Positions 1 through 4,097 of a stretch of 5,225 bases of DNA are shown one piece after another (within the stretch, counting starts at the first letter, position 1; every line of letters starts with the position of its first letter). The position numbers and the translations under genes were made by a program. Below the pieces are notes generated by a model, which worked only from the letters and a program-made list of their open reading frames with translations, was not told the origin of the DNA and searched no databases. Source of the stretch: DATJBF01 sp035516795. GTDB lineage: Bacteria > Verrucomicrobiota > Verrucomicrobiia > Palsa-1439. Location: NCBI GenBank assembly GCA_035516795.1, contig DATIZX010000041.1:1-5225 (forward strand), written 5' to 3'.

Positions 1-1638
1 GCTCTTCAACTCACTCTGAACGTTCGGGACCTGCTCGATCAGCGACAACTCATAGACCGACTGCGCGTTGTCTGTGACCGGTCCATACGAATCGACCGCG
101 ATGGTCACAGGTCCCATGCCCAGGAACCCGAACGCGACCAAACCGAAAGCGAACACCGGAGCGGCTACCATCGAGGCAGCTGCCGCCAGGCCCATCGTGC
201 TCATTAAATACCCGATGGACATCAGAATGACCATCGAGAAGCCAAGATAGTAGCCGGAGAAATTGCCGGCAACGAAGCCCGACAAAATTCCCAGTGACGC
301 GCCGCCTTCTTGCGCCGACGTCACCACTTCCCGCACGTGGCGCGACTCCGTCGATGTAAACACCTTGACCAACTCCGGTATGAGCGCGCCGGCAAGCGTT
401 CCGCAGGAAATGATCGTCGCCAGTTTCCACCACTGGGTCTCGTCGCCGCCGATACTTGGAACCACCAACGCCGAAATGATGTAGGTCAGAACAATCGAAA
501 CTACCGAGGTCAGCCAAACCAGCGAGGTCAGCGGCGCCTCGAAATTCATCTTGTCAGCCTTGGCGTAACGGCTGTGGGCCACAGCACTGTTCAGGAAGTA
601 CGCGCCCGCGCTCGACACCAGCATCATGACGCGCATCACGAAAATCCACACCAGCAATTGCACCTGCACGGTCGGATCCTTCACGCCCAGCAGGATGAAC
701 GTGATCAGGGCGACGCCAGTGACGCCGTAAGTTTCAAAACCGTCGGCGGAGGGGCCGACCGAGTCGCCGGCATTATCGCCGGTGCAGTCAGCAATCACCC
801 CGGGGTTGCGCGCGTCGTCTTCTTTAATCTTGAAGACGATCTTCATCAGGTCAGACCCGATGTCCGCAATCTTGGTGAAGATGCCGCCCGCAATACGCAG
901 CGCGGCCGCGCCCAGTGATTCGCCGATGGCGAACCCGATGAAGCACGGGCCCGCATAGTCTCCCGGCACAAACAACAGAATAAAGAGCATGATCAGCAAC
1001 TCGACGCTGATCAGCATCATTCCAATACTCATGCCCGCCTGCAGCGGGATCGCGTAAATCGGATATGGCTTGCCCGCCAGGCCGGCGAACGCCGTGCGTG
1101 AGTTGGCAAAGGTATTCACCCGGATGCCGAACCACGCCACGCCGAAGCTGCCCGCGATTCCCACCAGGCTGAACGCCAAAATAATCGGCAACGTCGTAGC
1201 CACCGACTTGCCGGGCACCGGCGCCAGCACACCGAAGTAGAGCACGATCACGACAGCGATAAAGATCCAAAGCAGCAGCAGGAACTTACCTTGCGTTATC
1301 AAGTACGTCTTGCAGGTCTCATAGATGAGCTCGGAAATCTCCAGCATGGCCCGATGCACCGCAAGATTCTTCAGGCGCATGTAGATCGCCATGCCGAAGA
1401 CCAGGCCGGCAATGCAAAACAGAATTCCGATGAGCAGCAGCTTGTGACCGTCGATCGCATGATTGAAGAAGCTGACCGAGGAAAGATCAGGCAGTTTCAG
1501 GTTGGCCTCGCCGCCGGCTTCGCTCGACGGCTGGGCCCAAGCCGCAGATGAACCGAGAGCCAATAGGCCGAGCATGAAGAGCATAGTCTTCGCGATACGG
1601 CATCCATGGGACGCAACACGAGCGAACCCGATGCGCAT
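1..1638 (-). CDS. hppA: Membrane-bound ion-translocating pyrophosphatase, divergent type (3' end outside window)
   Basis: The protein hydrolyses pyrophosphate and pumps H+ and/or Na+ across the cytoplasmic membrane. The frame is open for 546 codons from ATG 1638 to the window edge; family members have roughly 670-800 residues, so the C-terminal part is missing. Start choice: GGAGG lies 8 nt upstream. Residues 1-35 look like a signal peptide ending AWA|Q. Hydrophobic spans lie near 66-86, 117-138, 150-173, 200-225, 327-350, 372-394 and 443-475. Family motifs are clear: GGIFTK (251-256) with K256, D259 and D263; EDDARNPGVIAD (273-284); DCTGDNAGD (284-292); GPVTDNA (519-525). By alignment from memory, R248, K256, D259, D263, E273, D284, D288 and D292 match catalytic or pathway residues of the plant enzyme. 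E302, three residues after D299, is the glutamate position seen in Na+-PPases and some H+-PPases. The loop after D263 is one residue shorter than usual and lacks the Glu of DX7KXE. The K+-dependence determinant lies in the missing part. Family certain; ion specificity inferred only. Confidence 0.96.
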   Translation of the reverse strand, partial: MRIGFARVASHGCRIAKTMLFMLGLLALGSSAAWAQPSSEAGGEANLKLPDLSSVSFFNHAIDGHKLLLIGILFCIAGLVFGMAIYMRLKNLAVHRAMLEISELIYETCKTYLITQGKFLLLLWIFIAVVIVLYFGVLAPVPGKSVATTLPIILAFSLVGIAGSFGVAWFGIRVNTFANSRTAFAGLAGKPYPIYAIPLQAGMSIGMMLISVELLIMLFILLFVPGDYAGPCFIGFAIGESLGAAALRIAGGIFTKIADIGSDLMKIVFKIKEDDARNPGVIADCTGDNAGDSVGPSADGFETYGVTGVALITFILLGVKDPTVQVQLLVWIFVMRVMMLVSSAGAYFLNSAVAHSRYAKADKMNFEAPLTSLVWLTSVVSIVLTYIISALVVPSIGGDETQWWKLATIISCGTLAGALIPELVKVFTSTESRHVREVVTSAQEGGASLGILSGFVAGNFSGYYLGFSMVILMSIGYLMSTMGLAAAASMVAAPVFAFGLVAFGFLGMGPVTIAVDSYGPVTDNAQSVYELSLIEQVPNVQSELKS

Positions 1639-1877
1639 AAGAATTTCCTCCACGTCTGATTATTCAGGATGACTTACGAGTTCCGGTACCTCAACTGGCG
1701 CATCTGCCGGGGCAGAGGCCGGAGTTCCGAACACGCTTCCACCGCAAGACTTGAAACCGGGATGCTCAGCTTGGCCGCGTCGGACAATCACGCCGCGTGC
1801 AACACTGCACACGCACGGTCTGCCGCAAACGGACTGCGAACCACAAGTCCACTTCACAACTTAGTTTGTCAGCAAGA
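1639..1877 (-). other. Long untranslated leader of hppA
   Basis: If transcription starts about 7 nt after the TATAAA box at 1884-1889, the hppA mRNA has a leader of about 240 nt. It holds a short inverted repeat, TCTGCC/GGCAGA at 1703-1716 (6-bp arms, 2-nt centre, so in RNA at most a 5-bp stem), and an 8-bp direct repeat GAGTTCCG (plus strand, 1678-1685 and 1722-1729). A 65-codon GTG-initiated frame (1660-1857) lies inside it without a ribosome binding site and is not called as a gene. I do not recognise a known riboswitch fold. A leader of this length leaves room for post-transcriptional control, but that is speculation. Confidence 0.4.
1645..1651 (-). promoter_or_regulatory. Ribosome binding site of hppA
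   Basis: The minus strand reads GGAGGAA followed by ATTCTT and then ATG at 1638, so the GGAGG core is 8 nt from the start. This fixes the start that includes the signal-peptide-like N-terminus rather than the internal Met19. Confidence 0.85.
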
Positions 1878-1883
1878 CTCGTT

Positions 1884-1912
1884 TTTATAACATGTTAGGG
1901 AGAAGAGGTCAA
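1884..1912 (-). promoter_or_regulatory. Sigma70-type promoter for hppA
   Basis: On the minus strand TTGACC (1912-1907) is followed by a 17-bp spacer and TATAAA (1889-1884). TG precedes the -10 box by one base (TGT-TATAAA), an extended -10 element. Five of six bases match consensus in each box. A perfect 10-bp palindrome, TAACATGTTA (1888-1897), overlaps the upstream edge of the -10 box and could be a protein-binding site. Confidence 0.65.
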
Positions 1913-1947
1913 ACGAAAGTCAGGCTACGGAAACGTTTGAGTTGACC
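1907..1947. promoter_or_regulatory. Shared inverted-repeat region between two divergent -35 boxes
   Basis: The two divergent promoters begin with the same TTGACC hexamer facing outward (1907-1912 on minus, 1942-1947 on plus). Between them TCAAACG (1909-1915) and CGTTTGA (1934-1940) form a perfect 7-bp inverted repeat with 18 bp between the arms, and AAACGTTT (1931-1938) is itself a perfect palindrome. This arrangement would suit a dimeric regulator acting on both genes. No known operator is recognised. Confidence 0.4.
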
Positions 1948-1970
1948 GTTTCGGGCGTTCCGCCGATAAT
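1942..1970 (+). promoter_or_regulatory. Sigma70-type promoter for the YGTT-repeat protein
   Basis: TTGACC (1942-1947) is followed by a 17-bp spacer and GATAAT (1965-1970); each box matches consensus at five of six positions. Transcription would begin near 1977, giving a leader of about 57 nt before the ATG at 2034. Confidence 0.6.
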
Positions 1971-2033
1971 CTGCCTGCTCGGATGACTTAGTTTTCAACT
2001 GGAGTCGCCACCCTTGGGGATCAGCCGGTCAGT

Positions 2034-3503
2034 ATGAAGGCAAGAAATCCTATGACGAAGATGAAACAACGCGTCTGTTTGATTCTCTTCTTGATGTCTG
2101 TAAGCTTCCTAACGCTTAGCACCGCACAGGTTTTCACAGAAAATGTTCAGTTCAACGGATCCAACGGCGACCATCCATACGCCGGACTTATCCAAGGGTT
2201 CAACGGTAACTTTTATGGCACAACGGAGTTTGGAGGCAAGGTCGGGGGGAAAATCATCGAGGCTGCTGGTTTTCAAGCGGGATCCATATACAGCTTTAGC
2301 GGACCCGATGGGGAAGAGCCCACTTCGCCCCTTATCCAACTTGCTGACGGCAGTTTTTATGGTACGACGGCCTCCGGCGGCCAATATGGTTCGGGCACGA
2401 TTTTCCGCCTGTACGAACGCACAAAGCTGCAAATCCTTCACAGCTTTAATTTGACAGATGGTGCCCTGCCGAGTGCCGGGCTACTTTTCGGCAGCGATGG
2501 CAACCTCTACGGAACGACCAATTGGGGTGGAAATTACAGTTGCAACGCCAATTATGGCTGTGGGACGATTTTCCGGATAACGACAAGCGGTAAATTAACG
2601 ACTCTGCACGTGTTCAATGGCACCGACGGCGCGAACCCCGCGTTTGGAAGTTTGATCGAAGCGCCTGACGGAAATTTTTATGGCACAACCTCCGCAGGCG
2701 GCACAGGGACGGAATGCCACTATGACGGTGGGTGCGGAACCGTCTTCAAAATTACTTCGTCCGGCGTGCTGACGACCCTCTACAACTTTTGTCCGCAGTC
2801 CGGCTGCGCCGACGGAGCAGAGCCCGCTGCGGGTTTGACCCTTGGGCCGCACGGATACTTTTACGGCACGACCATGGATGGAGCCTCCGGTTACGGAACA
2901 ATTTTCCGTATGAGTCCAGCGGGTCAGGTAGAGACCATTCACGCTTTCAGCGGCCTTGACGGCTTCAACCCCACAGGAGGTCTGACGCGCGCAACCGATG
3001 GAAAATTTTATGGCGCTGCTTACAATGGCGGACCCAATAACTGCCACCCGATTGACATATGCGGTACCGTGTTTCGCATCACCGCCGACGGTGGTTTTCA
3101 AATCCTCCACCAGTTCGATTTGAGCGACGGAGCAGCCCCGGTTGGCAACCTTCTGCAAGCAACCACTGGCATTCTTTACGGAACAACGTCGGAGGGAGGG
3201 TGGCTCAGGGGCGAGTGTTATCTGAAGTCGGGATGCGGAACAATTTTTAGCATAGACATGGGTATCGGTCCCTTCGTAAGAGCCTTATCGGCCTTTGGCA
3301 AAGTGGGTTCGACCGTTGTTATCCTGGGCAGCGCCCTCAGCAATGCTACGGCGGTAAGCTTTAGCGGTGTGAGTGCACAATTCAAAGTCCTGTCCGACAC
3401 TGAGATTAAAACCCTGGTCCCTAGAGGTGCGACGAACGGGTATATCTCCGTGACCGTTGGCAGCCAAACCCTAAAGAGCGACGTTCCCTTTATCGTTGAA
3501 TAG
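2034..3503 (+). CDS. Secreted GloVer (YGTT) tandem-repeat protein with C-terminal IPT/TIG-like domain
   Basis: This is an exported protein of unknown function. Residues 1-31 form a Sec signal peptide: a Lys/Arg-rich start, a hydrophobic core at 14-28 and probable cleavage STA|Q. Residues 33-405 hold seven tandem units of the Gloeo_Verruco (GloVer) type, each with F.G.DG..P..GL, then DGN.YGTT..GG, then GT[IV]FRI...G. The YGTT motifs are at 61, 109, 159, 216, 277, 326 (YGAA) and 382. The mature chain has ten cysteines in five close pairs (170/176, 228/234, 253/258, 337/343, 395/401), probably disulfides. Residues 411-489 resemble an IPT/TIG immunoglobulin-like domain (GKVGSTVVILG, F.G..A.F.V.S...I...VP.G...G.I.V). 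No membrane anchor or sorting signal is seen at the C-terminus. Start choice is uncertain: no good ribosome binding site precedes ATG 2034 (GGGGA is 13 nt away), and in-frame ATGs at 2052 and 2061 give more typical signal peptides. The repeats probably fold as beta-structure, perhaps a propeller; ligand unknown. Confidence 0.9.
   Translation: MKARNPMTKMKQRVCLILFLMSVSFLTLSTAQVFTENVQFNGSNGDHPYAGLIQGFNGNFYGTTEFGGKVGGKIIEAAGFQAGSIYSFSGPDGEEPTSPLIQLADGSFYGTTASGGQYGSGTIFRLYERTKLQILHSFNLTDGALPSAGLLFGSDGNLYGTTNWGGNYSCNANYGCGTIFRITTSGKLTTLHVFNGTDGANPAFGSLIEAPDGNFYGTTSAGGTGTECHYDGGCGTVFKITSSGVLTTLYNFCPQSGCADGAEPAAGLTLGPHGYFYGTTMDGASGYGTIFRMSPAGQVETIHAFSGLDGFNPTGGLTRATDGKFYGAAYNGGPNNCHPIDICGTVFRITADGGFQILHQFDLSDGAAPVGNLLQATTGILYGTTSEGGWLRGECYLKSGCGTIFSIDMGIGPFVRALSAFGKVGSTVVILGSALSNATAVSFSGVSAQFKVLSDTEIKTLVPRGATNGYISVTVGSQTLKSDVPFIVE
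2130..3248 (+). repeat. Seven protein-level YGTT (GloVer) repeats
   Basis: Units start-to-start are 48, 50, 57, 61, 49 and 56 codons apart, measured between YGTT motifs. The length differences come mainly from insertions just before GT[IV]F: units 3, 4, 6 and 7 carry a CX5C insertion there, while units 2 and 5 have none. The units are similar in protein but not in DNA, so the duplication is old. Unit 1 has lost the GT[IV]FR strand (it reads GGKIIEAAG) and unit 6 has YGAA in place of YGTT. Confidence 0.85.
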
Positions 3504-3523
3504 GAACGGCGTTCGTACAGCCC

Positions 3524-3694
3524 CTACTTCAGCTTCACAAACAGCAACACAAAAATTGCCCACACCCCTACTGTCATTGGGAACTGCGCCAATTGAGCAT
3601 CGCGAAGGCCCCCGCCTCGGGGAAGCGCAAAGGTGAGCAAAAGCATCGCCAACGCCGTCAGTATTCCGAGTATGAGCTTACCTTTCCATTCCAT
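3524..3694 (-). CDS. Small protein with two predicted membrane spans (56 residues)
   Basis: The frame runs from ATG 3694 to TAG and encodes 56 residues starting MEWKGKLILG. It is supported by a strong ribosome binding site, GGAGG at 3703-3707, 8 nt from the ATG. Two hydrophobic stretches, about 7-24 and 39-53, are joined by a polar loop with PRGGGLRD (25-32). Lys residues lie at both ends (K4, K6; K54, K56), which favours a hairpin with both ends in the cytoplasm. I recognise no family. Similar small two-span proteins are common as uncharacterised genes or subunits of membrane complexes, but nothing here ties it to one. It is convergent with the repeat protein: the two stop codons are 20 bp apart. 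The gene stands alone, so it must have its own promoter in the region upstream of 3710. Confidence 0.75.
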   Translation of the reverse strand: MEWKGKLILGILTALAMLLLTFALPRGGGLRDAQLAQFPMTVGVWAIFVLLFVKLK

Positions 3695-3702
3695 GGGTCC
3701 AT

Positions 3703-3707
3703 CCTCC
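3703..3707 (-). promoter_or_regulatory. Ribosome binding site of the small membrane protein
   Basis: The minus strand reads TTAGGAGGATGG, with GGAGG 8 nt from ATG 3694. An ATG that overlaps this site (3702) is in another frame and hits a stop after 14 codons, so the 3694 start is the right one. Confidence 0.75.
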
Positions 3708-3772
3708 TAACGCGTGTTTTTTACCTTGGATATCGACAACACTTACGATGGGGAGGTTTTTTCTAAGCCGAA

Positions 3773-3778
3773 AGTATA
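3773..3778 (-). promoter_or_regulatory. Possible -10 box for the small membrane protein gene
   Basis: The minus strand reads TATACT, five of six matches to the -10 consensus, about 80 nt upstream of ATG 3694. No convincing -35 box lies 16-18 bp further upstream, so this is a weak call. Confidence 0.25.
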
Positions 3779-3849
3779 CGCGATGCGCCGCAGTTCAGAA
3801 ACTGGCCGCCAAGGCACCCGGTTGCCAACAATGGCTCAGTTTGCCTTGT

Positions 3850-3885
3850 CATCCCGAGCCGCCTTCGTTTGGCGAGCTAGGGATG
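3850..3885. repeat. Imperfect hairpin, possible intergenic repeat element
   Basis: CATCCC (3850-3855) pairs with GGGATG (3880-3885), AGC (3857-3859) with GCT (3876-3878), and CGCC (3860-3863) with GGCG (3871-3874), around a 7-base loop: 13 pairs with one mismatch and one bulge. The flank TGTCATCCCGAGC resembles the TGTCATCC-GAGC hairpin repeats I associate with acidobacterial intergenic regions. That family link is from memory and untested. Confidence 0.4.
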
Positions 3886-3902
3886 TAGGCGCGACGTGCG
3901 AC

Positions 3903-3926
3903 TGCCGCGCGTTCCGCAGCGCGGCA
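3903..3926. repeat. Perfect GC-rich 8-bp inverted repeat (hairpin)
   Basis: TGCCGCGC (3903-3910) and GCGCGGCA (3919-3926) are exact reverse complements with an 8-base loop. No T-run follows on either strand, so it is not a standard intrinsic terminator. It lies 17 bp after the hairpin at 3850-3885 and the two may be parts of one repeat element. A GTAG tetranucleotide (3885-3888) between them recalls REP elements, but this is weak. Confidence 0.5.
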
Positions 3927-3987
3927 ATAAAATAGCACGTTTGTCGCGCATCCTTACGGGCGAATTCAGCGAGTGCCCGCAAACCCA

Positions 3988-4006
3988 AGGGATTTGACAA
4001 ATCCCT
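3988..4006. promoter_or_regulatory. Perfect 19-bp palindrome, candidate operator
   Basis: AGGGATTT and AAATCCCT are exact 8-bp reverse complements separated by GAC. The centre contains TTGACA (3994-3999), so a bound protein would cover a -35-like box. It sits about 100 bp upstream of the start of the propeller gene. The size and symmetry suit a dimeric helix-turn-helix regulator. The operator family is not recognised. Confidence 0.5.
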
Positions 4007-4015
4007 AACAAGGTT

Positions 4016-4047
4016 TTGACATCCGACTCTCCGGCCAGTGCTAACGT
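4016..4047 (+). promoter_or_regulatory. Possible promoter for the propeller gene
   Basis: A consensus TTGACA stands at 4016-4021, 22 bp after an identical hexamer inside the palindrome. The best downstream -10 candidate is TAACGT (4042-4047) with an extended TGC upstream, but the 20-bp spacer is too long and the match is poor. The -35 is convincing, the promoter as a whole is not. Confidence 0.3.
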
Positions 4048-4097
4048 GTCGGCGCGTTCGGATTGCAACCCGCAAGGAGACTTCAAAACCGAGTCCG

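Noticed and set aside
50..517. Open frame of 155 codons on the minus strand
   Set aside because: It is a shifted frame within hppA with Arg/Gly-rich composition and no membrane spans.
310..918. Open frame of 202 codons on the plus strand
   Set aside because: It is antisense to hppA, whose motifs are unmistakable; the product is Arg/His/Gln-rich low-quality sequence.
851..1270. Open frame of 139 codons on the minus strand
   Set aside because: It is a shifted frame inside hppA on the same strand. The hppA frame is continuous, so there is no frameshift to explain.
1660..1857. GTG-started frame of 65 codons in the hppA leader, Cys-rich then Ala/Pro-rich
   Set aside because: There is no ribosome binding site, codon use shows no bias and no family is recognised. 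A leader peptide cannot be fully excluded.
2143..2454. Open frame of 103 codons on the plus strand
   Set aside because: It is a shifted frame inside the repeat protein, whose own frame carries the regular YGTT units.
2595..3158. Open frame of 187 codons on the minus strand
   Set aside because: It is antisense to the YGTT repeats, and its own apparent repetition only mirrors them.
3504..3514. GAAC-GGC-GTTC mini-hairpin between the convergent genes as a terminator
   Set aside because: The stem has only four pairs and no T-run follows on either strand.
3903..3926. Intrinsic terminator reading of the GC-rich hairpin
   Set aside because: The stem is strong, but the + strand continues AATAAAATAGC and the minus strand continues AGTCGCACG, with no U-tract in either transcript.
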